DNA from: Pseudorhodobacter turbinis
GTDB lineage: Bacteria; Pseudomonadota; Alphaproteobacteria; Rhodobacterales; Rhodobacteraceae
Reading direction: 5' to 3'
DNA: 64,000 nt
Assembly: GCF_005234135.1 (NCBI RefSeq)
Contig: NZ_CP039964.1
Coordinates: 930,001 to 994,000 of the forward strand
Below are positions 17,107 through 26,588 of the stretch, one piece after another (position 1 is the stretch's first letter; every line of letters begins with the position of its first letter). A program made the position numbers and the translations under genes. The notes under the pieces are model-generated. The model did no database searches. It saw nothing but the letters and a program-made list of their open reading frames with translations, and was not told the DNA's origin.

Positions 17107-17367
17107 CAACGGATCATCCACGCGCGGCTTGCCATGGCGCTTCGGAAAAAACGGCCGCAGCCGCGCCGTTTGGTCTTCGTTCAGCCAGTAAAGATTGCTC
17201 ATAGCGCACCATGTTCAGGGGGAATTGTATCACGCGCGCCGCCAGTCCTCACCAATTTAATGGGTCTGGAGCCTACCTAAGGTCGAACTGGCATCGGAAT
17301 TAGATGGCACAACCATAGGTAGATATGGTATCGCATCACAACAAGTTGAGTAATTTCGGGATGGGGC

Positions 17368-17796
17368 ATGATGGGCCAAATAGGACGCACGTCGGAACCG
17401 GCCGCAATTACCGCCCGCGCTGAAAGTTTTTCTCGCATCTTTGCGCAGCTTTGGGGCGCACGCGATGTAGCGGGGCTGGCCGCCCTGATGGCCGAGGACG
17501 CCGAGATGCTAAGCCTGACCGGCGGCTGGGCCGAGGGCCGCGCCGAGATTGAGGCCCTCTTGGCCAGCGAGTTTGCCGGTGCTTTTGGCCGGTCCCGCCT
17601 CGTTAGCGGCAAGACCCGTCTGCGCACGCTGGGACCGGGGACCGTCGTTTTGCAGCAACGCTTTGTGCTGTCGGGTTTGCTGGATGGGGAGGGGCGCGAT
17701 ATCGGACGCACCGGCGCGATGCTGATTGCGGTTCTGGTGGCTGGCCCTGATGGTTGGCAAGCCGTTACCCTGCAGTTTTCGGCAGTGGACCCTTAG
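17368..17796 (+). CDS. NTF2-like / SnoaL-type protein (DUF4440-like)
   Basis: A 142-residue protein with the cone-shaped NTF2-like pattern: an N-terminal helix pair ('SRIFAQLWGARDVAGLAALMAEDAEML'-like stretch), then strands rich in Val and Gly ending 'WQAVTLQFSAVDP'. Such domains act as small-ligand pockets, isomerases or association modules; no catalytic residue set is clear. It lies between the IS5 remnant and recN, converging on recN with a 4-bp stop overlap. A second ATG at 17371 is equally possible as start. Confidence 0.65.
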   Translation: MMGQIGRTSEPAAITARAESFSRIFAQLWGARDVAGLAALMAEDAEMLSLTGGWAEGRAEIEALLASEFAGAFGRSRLVSGKTRLRTLGPGTVVLQQRFVLSGLLDGEGRDIGRTGAMLIAVLVAGPDGWQAVTLQFSAVDP

Positions 17797-19433
17797 CCAA
17801 GCAAGGCGCGCGCCGCCTCTCGGGCCGCCGCTGTGATGGTATCGCCTGCCAGCATCCGCGCAATCTCCTCGATCCGCTGATCGGGGGACAGAGGCGTGAC
17901 GGTTGAAGTGGTCATCCCTTTGGAGACATTCTTTTCCACCCGCCAGTGATGTGCCCCAAGGGCCGCAACCTGAGGCGAGTGCGTCACGACCAAAAGCTGC
18001 GCCGTGGTGGAAAGCGCCGCCAAACGCCGACCAACAGCATCGGCGGTAGCCCCACCGACACCGCGGTCGATCTCGTCGAAAATCATGGTCAGCCCCGGCG
18101 TATTGCCCGCCAGACAAACCTTCAGCGCCAGCAAAAACCGCGACAGTTCACCGCCCGAGGCGATTTTGTTCAACGGCCCCGCAGGCGCGCCGGGATTGGT
18201 TGCCACAGTAAAGGCAACCTCATCCATCCCGTCCGGCCCTGCCTCCACTTGCGTGATCGCCGTAGCAAAAACCGCGCGTTCCATCTTCAGCGGGGCAAGC
18301 TCTGCCGCCATCGCCTTATCCAGCCGCTTTGCCGAAGACCGGCGCACCTCGGTCAGACGGGCCGCGCGGCGGCGGTAGGTGGTTTCGGCCTCGGCCAAGG
18401 CCAGATCGAGGGCGGCGAGGTTGCCCTCCCCCCCGTCGATCACCGCAAGCCTTTTGCGCAACCCTTCGGCGAAATCGCCCAAATCATCGGCCAGCACGTT
18501 ATGCTTGCGGGCAAGCGCGCGAATGGCGAACAGACGTTCTTCCAACTGTTCCAGCTCATAAGGGTTGAAATCCAGCGCCGAAAGGCAATCTTCCACGCCG
18601 GTCTGCGCCTCATCCAGTTCCACCAGAACACGTCCCAAGGCAGAAAGCGCACCGTCCAAACGGCCCTCGGCACGATCGGCAACCCCTTCCAACCAGCGCA
18701 GGGCGTCGACCAACACGCCCTCGGCCCCTTGGTCGGACATCGCGGCTTGGGCGCGAGCAATATCACTGCGGATCTTCTCGGCGCTTTGCATGGAGCGGCG
18801 GCGCACGTCCAAGGTCGCCTCCTCGCCCGGCTCCGGGGAAAGCTTGTCCAGCTCTGCCACCGCGTGGCGCAGAAATTCCTCTTCGACCTTTGCGGCCGCA
18901 AGGGTCTCCTCGGCGCGGGATTTTGCGCGGCGGGCGGCGGCAAGGGCCGTCCATGCAGAACGCACCGGCCCCACATCAACTGACGCAAAACTATCAAGAA
19001 TCAGGCGATGCCCGCGCGGATTCAACAGCCCGCGATCATCATGCTGGCCGTGCAGTTCCACCAGTGTATCCGAAAGGGCGCGCAATACCTCCCCGCTTGC
19101 GCGGCGGTCATTGATCCAAGCGGTCTTGCGGCCATCGGCGGTATTAATCCGGCGCAGGATCAGCTCATCCTCAGCCACGATTCCGGCCTCGGCCAATACG
19201 CCCCGCGCAGCGTGATCGGGCGACAGATCAAACACGGCCGTCACCTCGCCCTGATCGGCACCGGCGCGCACCAATTCGGCGCGCCCCCGCCAGCCCAGAA
19301 CAAAGCCCAAAGCATCCAGCAGGATCGACTTGCCCGCGCCGGTTTCGCCGGTCAACACATTGAGACCCGGCTGGAAGTTTAGATCCAGCCGGTCAATGAT
19401 CAACAAATCGCGAATTTCAAGCGAGCGGAGCAT
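17793..19433 (-). CDS. recN: DNA repair protein RecN
   Basis: A 546-residue SMC-like ATPase for double-strand break repair. The N-terminus opens MLRSLEIRDLLIIDRLDLNF with Walker A GETGAGKSILL; the middle is coiled coil (about 150-370); the C-terminal half has the signature region ASGGELSRFLLALK, Walker B LTMIFDEIDRGVGG and the D-loop, then 'LVVTHSPQVAALG'. It is the last gene after ftsZ-lpxC-bamD, 33 bp from bamD, an order common in alphaproteobacteria. Confidence 0.96.
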   Translation of the reverse strand: MLRSLEIRDLLIIDRLDLNFQPGLNVLTGETGAGKSILLDALGFVLGWRGRAELVRAGADQGEVTAVFDLSPDHAARGVLAEAGIVAEDELILRRINTADGRKTAWINDRRASGEVLRALSDTLVELHGQHDDRGLLNPRGHRLILDSFASVDVGPVRSAWTALAAARRAKSRAEETLAAAKVEEEFLRHAVAELDKLSPEPGEEATLDVRRRSMQSAEKIRSDIARAQAAMSDQGAEGVLVDALRWLEGVADRAEGRLDGALSALGRVLVELDEAQTGVEDCLSALDFNPYELEQLEERLFAIRALARKHNVLADDLGDFAEGLRKRLAVIDGGEGNLAALDLALAEAETTYRRRAARLTEVRRSSAKRLDKAMAAELAPLKMERAVFATAITQVEAGPDGMDEVAFTVATNPGAPAGPLNKIASGGELSRFLLALKVCLAGNTPGLTMIFDEIDRGVGGATADAVGRRLAALSTTAQLLVVTHSPQVAALGAHHWRVEKNVSKGMTTSTVTPLSPDQRIEEIARMLAGDTITAAAREAARALLG

Positions 19434-19466
19434 AGAGTTCTTCGCAGGCGCGCGCGCGCTCCATTC

Positions 19467-20309
19467 TTACAACCACTTACCCTGAATGACCTGCCGGTAC
19501 ACATTGCTCAGCCAGCTTTCGCCCTGCGCCTCCATCGACAATCCGCGACCTTTGAGAAGACGGAAACTGTCATCATAGAAGGGGCTGGATTGATAGTTGT
19601 GGCCTAAAATAGCCCCGGCCGTTTGCGCCTCGGCGGTCAGCCCAAGCGCAAGATAGGATTCGACCAAGCGGTGAAGCGCCTCGGCAGTGTGGGTCGTGGT
19701 CTGGAAATCCTCGACGACCACACGGAAACGGTTGATCGCCGCCGTATATTGCCCTTTTTTCAGGTAATAACGCCCGATTTCCATTTCCTTGGCGGCCAGA
19801 TGGTCAAACGCCAGATCAAATTTCAGAATCGAGGAACGCGCATATTCGCTATCGGGATATTGCTCGATCACCTCGCGCATGCCCTGCAACGCTTGGAAGG
19901 TCAGGCCCTGATCACGGCCAACTTCGTCAATCTGGTCATAATAGGACAGCGCCAGAAGATATTGCGCATAGGCTGCATCTTCCTCGGCTGGATAAAGATC
20001 AAGGTAGCGCTGTGCCGAAGCGCGCGCATCCTCATAATTCTTGGCCTTGTGCTGCGAGAAGGCCTGCATGATCAGCGATCGTTTGGCCCATTCCGAATAG
20101 GGATAAAGCCGCTCTACCTCTGAGAAATACCTGATCGCGCTGTCGGGCTTGCGGCTGGTTTCCAGCGCAAGCTCCCCACGTTTATAGATCTCTTCTGCCG
20201 TCAGGCTTTCAAGAGGCACCTCTTTCGGCCCACCACCGGCACAGCCGGAAAGGCCCGCAGCAATCACAGCCGCCCAAATGAACCCTGCGCGTGACTTAAC
20301 GCTTGTCAT
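19467..20309 (-). CDS. bamD: outer-membrane assembly lipoprotein BamD
   Basis: A 280-residue lipoprotein of the BAM complex that inserts beta-barrel proteins. Start chosen at MTSVKSRAGF, which gives a lipoprotein signal peptide with lipobox LSGC (Cys about residue 22). TPR-like helical repeats follow, with 'EEIYKRGELALETSRKPDSAIRYF' and 'YLKKGQYTAAINRFRVVVEDF'-type units. A frame extending upstream to 20375 lacks any signal character and is rejected. Lies between lpxC and recN. Confidence 0.94.
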   Translation of the reverse strand: MTSVKSRAGFIWAAVIAAGLSGCAGGGPKEVPLESLTAEEIYKRGELALETSRKPDSAIRYFSEVERLYPYSEWAKRSLIMQAFSQHKAKNYEDARASAQRYLDLYPAEEDAAYAQYLLALSYYDQIDEVGRDQGLTFQALQGMREVIEQYPDSEYARSSILKFDLAFDHLAAKEMEIGRYYLKKGQYTAAINRFRVVVEDFQTTTHTAEALHRLVESYLALGLTAEAQTAGAILGHNYQSSPFYDDSFRLLKGRGLSMEAQGESWLSNVYRQVIQGKWL

Positions 20310-20419
20310 CTTCCGCCTACCCCATAATCCTGCCAATACCGACCACAACGGGTCCGGTTTGATACGTCCTAGCACAGAAAAATCCGCTGCGCAAAACGCC
20401 TTTCACCTTTTAGGGACGG

Positions 20420-21340
20420 TTATGCATGAACAGGGACATCAGAGCGCAAAACCCCAACGCCAGGCAGCTTTCTACCGGTCGGAAGGCCACATTCCACGAC
20501 CTCCCAAGCCCCTGCTTGTGCAAAAAGGGCGCGCAAAAGGCGGTTGGTCATCGCATGACCGGCACGCAAACCGGTGTAACGGCCAAGAATCGGTCCGCCT
20601 GCCAGCGCCAGATCCCCGAGCGCATCCAGCATCTTGTGGCGAACCGGCTCATCCGCGTAACGCAACCCACCGGGGGACAGGACGCGGTCACCCTCAAACA
20701 CCACGGCGTTGTCCAGATTGCCACCCAAGGCCAGACCATTGGCCCGCATCGTATCCACATCCGATTGACGGCAAAAAGTGCGGCTGTCGCACAGCTCACG
20801 CACAAAGGCGCCGTTCGACATGTTCAAGGCTTTTTCCTGATGGCCAATCGCGGCCTCGGCGAAATCAATGCTGAAATCGATCTCTAGCATGTCGGATGGT
20901 TCCAGACGTGCAACGGCATCGCCTTCGCGCACTTCGATGGTTTTCAGAACGCGGATCGCACGGACGGGCACGTTTTGCGTGCGCACGCCCTTGGCCAGCA
21001 GGCCCGATACAAATGGCCCGGCAGAACCGTCAAGGATCGGAACTTCGGGGCCGTCAATTTCGATCAAGGCGTTATGGACACCGCAACCGGCAAGGGCGGC
21101 CATGATATGTTCGATGGTCGACACGGAATGACCTGCCGCATTGGCGACAAGCGTGCACAGGCGCGACGGCACGACAGCATCCCAGCGCGCCGCAATCAGC
21201 GTGTCGCCTGTATCAATGTCGGTCCGACGGAACCAAATGCCATAATCAGCAGAGGCGGGCTTTACCACCATACGAACCGGCTTGCCGCTATGCAGCCCGG
21301 TGCCGACAAAAACCACTTCGGATTTGAGCGTATGTTGCAC
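20420..21340 (-). CDS. lpxC: UDP-3-O-acyl-N-acetylglucosamine deacetylase LpxC
   Basis: A 306-residue Zn-dependent enzyme that commits UDP-acyl-GlcNAc to lipid A synthesis. The zinc-ligand His residues are visible in 'STIEHIMAAL' (first) and 'VRHKMLDALGDLAL' (second His and the following Asp). The opening 'QHTLKSEVVFVGTGLHSGKPVRM' matches the family. It follows ftsZ, the usual dcw-end location, but a terminator and about 180 bp separate them, so it likely has its own promoter. Confidence 0.97.
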   Translation of the reverse strand: MQHTLKSEVVFVGTGLHSGKPVRMVVKPASADYGIWFRRTDIDTGDTLIAARWDAVVPSRLCTLVANAAGHSVSTIEHIMAALAGCGVHNALIEIDGPEVPILDGSAGPFVSGLLAKGVRTQNVPVRAIRVLKTIEVREGDAVARLEPSDMLEIDFSIDFAEAAIGHQEKALNMSNGAFVRELCDSRTFCRQSDVDTMRANGLALGGNLDNAVVFEGDRVLSPGGLRYADEPVRHKMLDALGDLALAGGPILGRYTGLRAGHAMTNRLLRALFAQAGAWEVVECGLPTGRKLPGVGVLRSDVPVHA

Positions 21341-21551
21341 GATATCACCTTCTGGCCGTTTCTATTTCGTTGCCGTCCGCCTGCTCGATACGTTTGGTTT
21401 TTTCGCCAAACTCTGTACAGGTTTTCGGTGAATTTTACATAGACAGCCAGACACGCCGCAACAACTCACTCTTTGTGACCTTCTGTTACAAAACTGCAAT
21501 TTAAACGCAGGAGACCGCCTACCCCACCACATCCCCTTGAAGTTAAACGAA

Positions 21552-21580
21552 AAAAGGGCCCGCTAGAGCGGACCCTTTTC
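21552..21580 (-). terminator. rho-independent terminator after ftsZ
   Basis: On the minus strand: AAAAGGGTCCGC, loop TCTA, GCGGGCCCTTTTTT. The 12-bp stem (one G-T pair) followed by a T-run sits 20 bp after the ftsZ stop. It marks the end of the division cluster transcript before lpxC. Confidence 0.85.
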
Positions 21581-21598
21581 CAATCATATTTGATCGGT

Positions 21599-23236
21599 TT
21601 AGTTGGCCTGACGGCGCAGGAAGGCTGGGATTTCAATCCGCTCCTGATCCGCGCTCATTTCCGGATCATCGTCATAGCTGGTGACAGGCGGCTGTTGCCG
21701 GGCAGCTTGCTGCTGTCCGGCAGGGCGTTCAGCGTGACCTTCGGGGTGGCCAGCCATGCGGTTGATCAGCGATCCGATGCCAAAGCGCGGGCGCGCGCCC
21801 TCAGCCGCGGCGGGACGGGCTGCCTGCTGGGGTGCAGGGGCAGCAGCGCTTGGGGCCGAACGTGCGGGGGCTTTGGAAACAGCCGCCTGCAGACGGGCCA
21901 AGGCTTCTGGCGAGGGGGAGCCAGCAGGGCGTGGGCGCGGCGCTACGAATTCCGAGGCATTCGCATCAAAGGCATTTGTCGCCGGGCGTGGCTGCGGGCG
22001 ATAGGCAGGGGGTGGCAAATCATCGGCATGGGCCGTTTGCTGCTGCGGTTCCGCCTCATATTGCTGGGCTTCGACCTCTTGGTCGAACAAGCTTGGCGCG
22101 CGTTCTTGCACAGCGGCGGGGCGATGCTCTTCGCGGGCCGGGGCCTGTGCGACTTCTGCGGCACGGACTGGCGCGGGTTCTGGTTCCGCGTTTGGCGCAA
22201 CAAAGGTCGGTGTCGGCAAAGGAGCCGCCATCGAGCGGCGCACAACAGGCTGCTCCGCGTTCGAGATATTGGCATCAATCCCGGTCGCAACCACGGAAAC
22301 GCGCAAACGGCCTTCCATTTCGGTATCCAGCGTGGAGCCGACGATGATATTCGCATCCGGATCGACTTTTTCGCGGATGATATTCGCGGCTTCGTCCAGC
22401 TCGAACAATGTCAGGTCATAGCCGCCGGTGATGTTGATCAAAACACCCTTGGCACCATGCAGGCTGATTTCATCCAAGAGCGGGTTAGCGATTGCCTTTT
22501 CGGCGGCCTGAACGGCGCGATCGTCGCCCTCGGCCTCGCCGGTGCCCATCATCGCCTTGCCCATCTCATCCATCACCGAACGCACGTCGGCAAAGTCGAG
22601 GTTGATCAGGCCGGGGCGCACCATAAGGTCTGTCACACCCTTAACACCTTGATACAGCACATCATCGGCCAGCGCGAAAGCTTCGGTAAAGGTCGTACGC
22701 TCATTCGCCAAACGGAACAGGTTCTGGTTTGGAATGATGATCAACGTGTCGACAACTTTTTGCAGCGCCTCAATGCCGTCTTCGGCTTGCTTCATGCGCT
22801 TGTTGCCTTCGAACTGGAAAGGCTTGGTGACAACACCAACGGTCAAAACGCCCAGCTCCCGCGCGGCTTGCGCGATGATCGGGGCAGCACCCGTTCCGGT
22901 ACCGCCACCCATGCCAGCCGTGATAAAGCACATATGCGCACCGGCAAGATGGTCAACGATTTCTTCGATAGTTTCTTCGGCCGCAGCCGCACCAACGGAA
23001 GGACGCGCACCGGCACCCAGACCTTCGGTCACTTTCAGACCCATCTGGATGGTCGCCGTCGCACGGCTTTGCGAAAGCGCTTGTGCGTCGGTGTTGGCCA
23101 CCACAAACTCCACGCCTTCAAGTTGTTGGTCGATCATGTTGTTGACAGCATTGCCGCCAGCCCCGCCAACTCCGAAAACCGTGATCCGCGGCTTAAGTTC
23201 CTCGCGCTGCGAAGTCATCATCAAATTAAGTGCCAT
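21599..23236 (-). CDS. ftsZ: cell division protein FtsZ
   Basis: A 545-residue tubulin homologue that forms the division ring. The GTP-binding motif is [12 protein letters not shown], with '[13 protein letters not shown]' at the N-terminus and the T7 region further on. The globular part ends near residue 320; then comes a long Ala/Pro/Gln-rich linker of about 200 residues, typical of alphaproteobacteria, and the conserved tail [12 protein letters not shown] that binds FtsA and other partners. Last gene of dcw proper. Confidence 0.98.
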   Translation of the reverse strand: MALNLMMTSQREELKPRITVFGVGGAGGNAVNNMIDQQLEGVEFVVANTDAQALSQSRATATIQMGLKVTEGLGAGARPSVGAAAAEETIEEIVDHLAGAHMCFITAGMGGGTGTGAAPIIAQAARELGVLTVGVVTKPFQFEGNKRMKQAEDGIEALQKVVDTLIIIPNQNLFRLANERTTFTEAFALADDVLYQGVKGVTDLMVRPGLINLDFADVRSVMDEMGKAMMGTGEAEGDDRAVQAAEKAIANPLLDEISLHGAKGVLINITGGYDLTLFELDEAANIIREKVDPDANIIVGSTLDTEMEGRLRVSVVATGIDANISNAEQPVVRRSMAAPLPTPTFVAPNAEPEPAPVRAAEVAQAPAREEHRPAAVQERAPSLFDQEVEAQQYEAEPQQQTAHADDLPPPAYRPQPRPATNAFDANASEFVAPRPRPAGSPSPEALARLQAAVSKAPARSAPSAAAPAPQQAARPAAAEGARPRFGIGSLINRMAGHPEGHAERPAGQQQAARQQPPVTSYDDDPEMSADQERIEIPAFLRRQAN

Positions 23237-23417
23237 GTGCCAGTCCGCCTGCCTATGAATTTCCCTGCGCCTTTAGGTGGCGCTTTCAGTCCCGATATGC
23301 GCCATTATTACGCATAAGCGAGGCAAAGGTCACGCAGAAAACATGGTCTCGACACAAAATATGGGCGAATTTATGCCGTTTTTAACGGTATCTGGGGCAG
23401 TTGGGCCGATAGTGTGG

Positions 23418-24752
23418 TCACCAATTGTCCTTGAACCATTTCAAAGCGCGCTTTAGCGACCGCGCGGGGTAACGCTCTGCCGGAATATCGAAATCCCACC
23501 ACTCGTCTTGCGGATGGGCGGCAAAAAGGCACAACCCCACCGCCGATGAAAACGCAGGGCCGGTTGCGGCCTGCGGCAAGCCTTGCACCCGCAACGGGCG
23601 ACCAAGGCGCACCCGTTGCCCCAAGATCCGCGCGGCCAGCCCGTCCAGCCCCGGGATCTGGCTTGCGCCGCCGGTCAGCACGATCTGCTGGCTTGGCAAA
23701 TGGTCAAAGCCTGCGGCATCCAGACGGGCCCGGGCCTCTTCCAAAATCTCCTCAACCCTGGGGCGCATGATACCGATCAGCTCCGTGCGGCTTACCTGAC
23801 GACGGTCTTTTTCCCAATCGCCACTGTCACCACCAATCTCGATCATCTCGCGGTCATCCATGCCGGTGGCATGCACCCCGCCAAATTTGGTCTTGATACG
23901 TTCGGCCGTGGTCAACGGCACCTGCAACCCCTTGGAGATATCAGAGGTGACATGATCCCCCCCCATCCGCACGGAATCCGCATAAATCATGTGTTTCTTC
24001 ATAAACACCGAAATGCCGGTCGATCCGCCGCCTAAGTCAATACAGGCCGCGCCCAGCTCTTGCTCATCCTCCACCAAGGAGGAAATCCCCGAAACATAGG
24101 CCGAGGAGGCCATGCCTGCCAGCTCCAGATCACAGCGTTTAAGGCAATAGATCAGGTTTTGCACCACGCTGGCGTCCACCGTCATCATGTGCAAATCGCA
24201 CGACAGGCGGTTGCCGATCTGCCCCCGCGGATCGCCCAACCCGGTGCGGTGATCCAGTGCAAAGTTCACCGGCTGCGCGTGCAAAACCTCACGCCCCTCG
24301 CCCACATCCGGCACATCACAAGAGGCCAGAACCCGCGCAACGTCCTGCTCGGACACGACTGAATCTTCCAGCTCCCACTCTCCGACAAGGCCGTAGCTGC
24401 GTGGCTCTGCCCCTGAAAAACAGGCGATCACATGATCGACCCGCACATTCGCCATCTTTTGCGCCGATTGAACGGCCGTGCGGATCGCGCGCTCGGTCTC
24501 ATTCATCACCGCGATTTCGCCAAAGCGCACCCCGCGCGACCGCGTTGTCGCCGCACCGATCACCCGAAATGATGATTGCCCCGCCATGGAGCCAACACCG
24601 TCCATCTCGCGCAAACCGTCACTATCGGAAAAGCGCAAGATCAGGCAACCGACCTTGCTGGACCCGATGTCCAAAATCGCGATCACGCCGCGCTGCATGG
24701 CGGCACGCCGGATGTTACGCATCGCGCGTTGGGTTTGGTAAAGATCGGTCAT
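23418..24752 (-). CDS. ftsA: cell division protein FtsA
   Basis: A 444-residue actin-like protein that tethers FtsZ to the membrane. The phosphate-1 motif is 'IAILDIGSSKVGCLI', phosphate-2 'AACIDLGGGSTGISVF', and the adenosine motif 'IVLTGGASQIPGL'. The C-terminus 'LKRALKWFKDNW' is an amphipathic membrane-targeting helix. Overlaps ftsQ by 4 bp. The 181-bp gap to ftsZ probably holds an extra ftsZ promoter. Confidence 0.97.
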   Translation of the reverse strand: MTDLYQTQRAMRNIRRAAMQRGVIAILDIGSSKVGCLILRFSDSDGLREMDGVGSMAGQSSFRVIGAATTRSRGVRFGEIAVMNETERAIRTAVQSAQKMANVRVDHVIACFSGAEPRSYGLVGEWELEDSVVSEQDVARVLASCDVPDVGEGREVLHAQPVNFALDHRTGLGDPRGQIGNRLSCDLHMMTVDASVVQNLIYCLKRCDLELAGMASSAYVSGISSLVEDEQELGAACIDLGGGSTGISVFMKKHMIYADSVRMGGDHVTSDISKGLQVPLTTAERIKTKFGGVHATGMDDREMIEIGGDSGDWEKDRRQVSRTELIGIMRPRVEEILEEARARLDAAGFDHLPSQQIVLTGGASQIPGLDGLAARILGQRVRLGRPLRVQGLPQAATGPAFSSAVGLCLFAAHPQDEWWDFDIPAERYPARSLKRALKWFKDNW

Positions 24753-25642
24753 AGGTCATTCTCCGCAGGAATAATGCCGCGCTGACGGCGTAATTCGGCC
24801 AAGGAATAAGGTGCAAGCCGCAAGGAAGGGCGGGCCTGCAAACGAAGGTCAACAGCCGAGATGTCACGGGCCAGAACCTCTTGCGCCTGATCCAGCGCAA
24901 TAAGACGTTCCAGCGCAAGAACGGGCTGATCGGTAGGCAAAAGGATGCGTTGATCGCGGTCCAGCACGATATCCCAGCGCCGGTTTCCCATGCGCACAAG
25001 CCCGCGCAGACGGGGCAAAAGCGGACCTGCAGAGGCAAATATCTGGCGCGCCTCGGCAATCGCCTTATCCGCCCCCTCGCCCGCGATCAGCGGAAGGTCG
25101 GGACGGTCACTGCGCGCCTCGACCTCGGCCACGCGCTTGCCGGTTTCGTCCACCAACCAAATACCCGCCGCATCACGCCAGACAAAGGCCGGTTCACGCT
25201 CTTTGATCACCACTTGCAAAATGCCGCCGGACTGGACCCGCACATCAACAGTACCGACCGCATAAAGCTGGGCCACCTTGCTGCGCGCCGCCTCCAGATC
25301 CAGATCAAGCGAGCTAAGCGGCAAGGGCAGCGCCAGCGCAGTGCGCACAGCCTCGGCCAGTTCCGGCGAGGCGCCCTCAACCGACAGCAGGGTCACCTGA
25401 AACTCGGGCCGGTTTTTGATCTTTTCGCGCATATCCGTATAGATCGAGGCCAGCGCATCGCGCCGCCCCTCATCCGCCAGATAGCCGCCGACCGCCACAG
25501 CCAACACAAGCGCAGGCAGGCCCACGCGCAAGGCCGCGCGCACCGAGGGCGTCAACCACAGGCGTTGCAACCGGTAGGCCATCCGGCTTGGCGCCGGATC
25601 GCGACGCTGGGCGCTTCGTTTCTGGCCAGCTATCGGTCGCAT
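24749..25642 (-). CDS. ftsQ: cell division protein FtsQ
   Basis: A bitopic division protein of 297 residues from the start MRPIAGQKRSAQRRDP, chosen because it follows the usual 13-bp overlap with ddl and gives a basic cytoplasmic tail, one membrane helix (about residues 40-60, 'AALRVGLPALVLAVAVGGYL') and a periplasmic POTRA plus beta domain. The longer frame reaching 25861 overlaps ddl deeply and lacks family resemblance. Confidence 0.93.
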   Translation of the reverse strand: MRPIAGQKRSAQRRDPAPSRMAYRLQRLWLTPSVRAALRVGLPALVLAVAVGGYLADEGRRDALASIYTDMREKIKNRPEFQVTLLSVEGASPELAEAVRTALALPLPLSSLDLDLEAARSKVAQLYAVGTVDVRVQSGGILQVVIKEREPAFVWRDAAGIWLVDETGKRVAEVEARSDRPDLPLIAGEGADKAIAEARQIFASAGPLLPRLRGLVRMGNRRWDIVLDRDQRILLPTDQPVLALERLIALDQAQEVLARDISAVDLRLQARPSLRLAPYSLAELRRQRGIIPAENDL

Positions 25643-26553
25643 GAGGCATCCTCGACAATCGCGCGGCACAACGCTGGAAAGCTGATCCCTACGGCGGCGG
25701 CTTGCTCGGGTGCAAGCGAGGTGGGCGTCATGCCGGGCTGGGTGTTTGTCTCCAGTATGATCAGCCCGTCCAAACCGCGCGATGCATCCCAGCGAAAATC
25801 GGTACGCGACAGCCCGCGACACCCCAACGCCTGATGCGCCCGCAACGCGTAATCCTTGCAAGCCTTTGAAATATATTCCGGAACATCGGCCGGTATCACA
25901 TGACGCGACCCGCCCACCGAATATTTCGCGTGATAGTCGTACCAGCCCTCAACAATGATATCGGTCACGCCAAGCGCGCGATCTCCCAACACAGAGGTCG
26001 TCAGCTCCCGCCCCGGCGCATAGGTTTCGACCATCACCACGTCGGGCATTTCATCCGACAATTGCGGCGGCGCGTTTGCCGCCTCATGCACGATATAAAC
26101 CCCGACCGAGGACCCTTCATTATTGGGTTTGACCACATAGGGCGGCGGCATCACATGGCGCGCACAAACATCGGCCTTGCTGGCAAGGGTGCTGGTGACA
26201 ACCGGCAGGTTTGCGGCCCGAAACGCGGCTTTGGATTTTTCCTTATCCATGGCAAGTGCCGAGGCCAAAACCCCCGAATGGGTATAGGGAATGCGCAACC
26301 ATTCGAGCAGGCCTTGCACACAGCCATCCTCACCCCAGCGGCCATGTAGGGCATTGAACACAACATCAGGTTTGATTTCGGAAAGGCGTGCGCAAAGGTC
26401 TGGTCCGGCATCAACCGTAACCACCTTAAATCCGGCCTCCGTCAGGGCATTGGCGCATTCACGCCCGGATGACAAGGATACCTCCCGCTCTGCGGAAGGC
26501 CCACCCATCAAAACGACCACTGTGGAGGCTGCCCCGCTCGACATGCCAACCAT
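25630..26553 (-). CDS. ddl: D-alanine--D-alanine ligase
   Basis: A 307-residue ATP-grasp enzyme joining two D-Ala for the peptidoglycan stem peptide. Features: 'VVVLMGGPSAEREVSLSSG' N-terminal domain, 'HGRWGEDGCVQGLLEWLRIPYTHSG' region, ATP-binding 'PYVVKPNNEGSSVGV' and the C-terminal metal-binding 'IILETNTQPGMTPTSL' with Glu and Asn ligands. GAGG lies 11 bp upstream of the ATG used. Overlaps ftsQ by 13 bp. Confidence 0.97.
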   Translation of the reverse strand: MVGMSSGAASTVVVLMGGPSAEREVSLSSGRECANALTEAGFKVVTVDAGPDLCARLSEIKPDVVFNALHGRWGEDGCVQGLLEWLRIPYTHSGVLASALAMDKEKSKAAFRAANLPVVTSTLASKADVCARHVMPPPYVVKPNNEGSSVGVYIVHEAANAPPQLSDEMPDVVMVETYAPGRELTTSVLGDRALGVTDIIVEGWYDYHAKYSVGGSRHVIPADVPEYISKACKDYALRAHQALGCRGLSRTDFRWDASRGLDGLIILETNTQPGMTPTSLAPEQAAAVGISFPALCRAIVEDASCDR

Positions 26554-26588
26554 ATTATTTACTGCCTCAAGGCCTTTTGCGGCCCGTA

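Larger units (their letters stand above)
15164..17202 (-). pseudogene. IS5-family transposase pseudogene (fragments)
   Basis: The N-terminus reads MSNLYWLNEDQTARLRPFFP and GKPRVDD from 17202, then a palindrome breaks the frame before SGIIFINRNGLR and DAPKEYGPAKT. The next residues (LYNGWKWWGDMG) resume at 15689 after the nested element. About 70 codons are missing. The C-terminal DDE region then continues as SDCTGAAALLSSLPSAQWL, ADWGYDADWFREYFENKRI and KPCIPGRKSRTKPVKYDKRR, then after a 37-bp insertion IEIMFGRLKDW, and after a 51-bp replacement TTRYDRCPKVFFSAIALAA. Each fragment matches the order of an intact IS5/IS427-group transposase. Confidence 0.85.
15140..17273 (-). mobile_element. decayed IS5-family element, split by a nested insertion
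   Basis: Outer limits are set by a terminal sequence GGCTCCAGACCCATTAA (minus strand, ending at 17273) and a weaker counterpart near 15139-15161 sharing GGCYCC and CATTAA. Between them lie, in minus-strand order, transposase N-terminal codons (17202-16988), a foreign 1.3-kb insertion (16987-15690), and the remaining transposase fragments (15689-15164). The element is dead: it carries frameshifts, a central deletion and several short palindromic insertions. Confidence 0.7.

Noticed and set aside
21590..23317. Plus-strand frame (575 codons) opposite ftsZ
   Set aside because: Antisense to the well-supported ftsZ gene; it reads through the linker repeats as low-complexity sequence.
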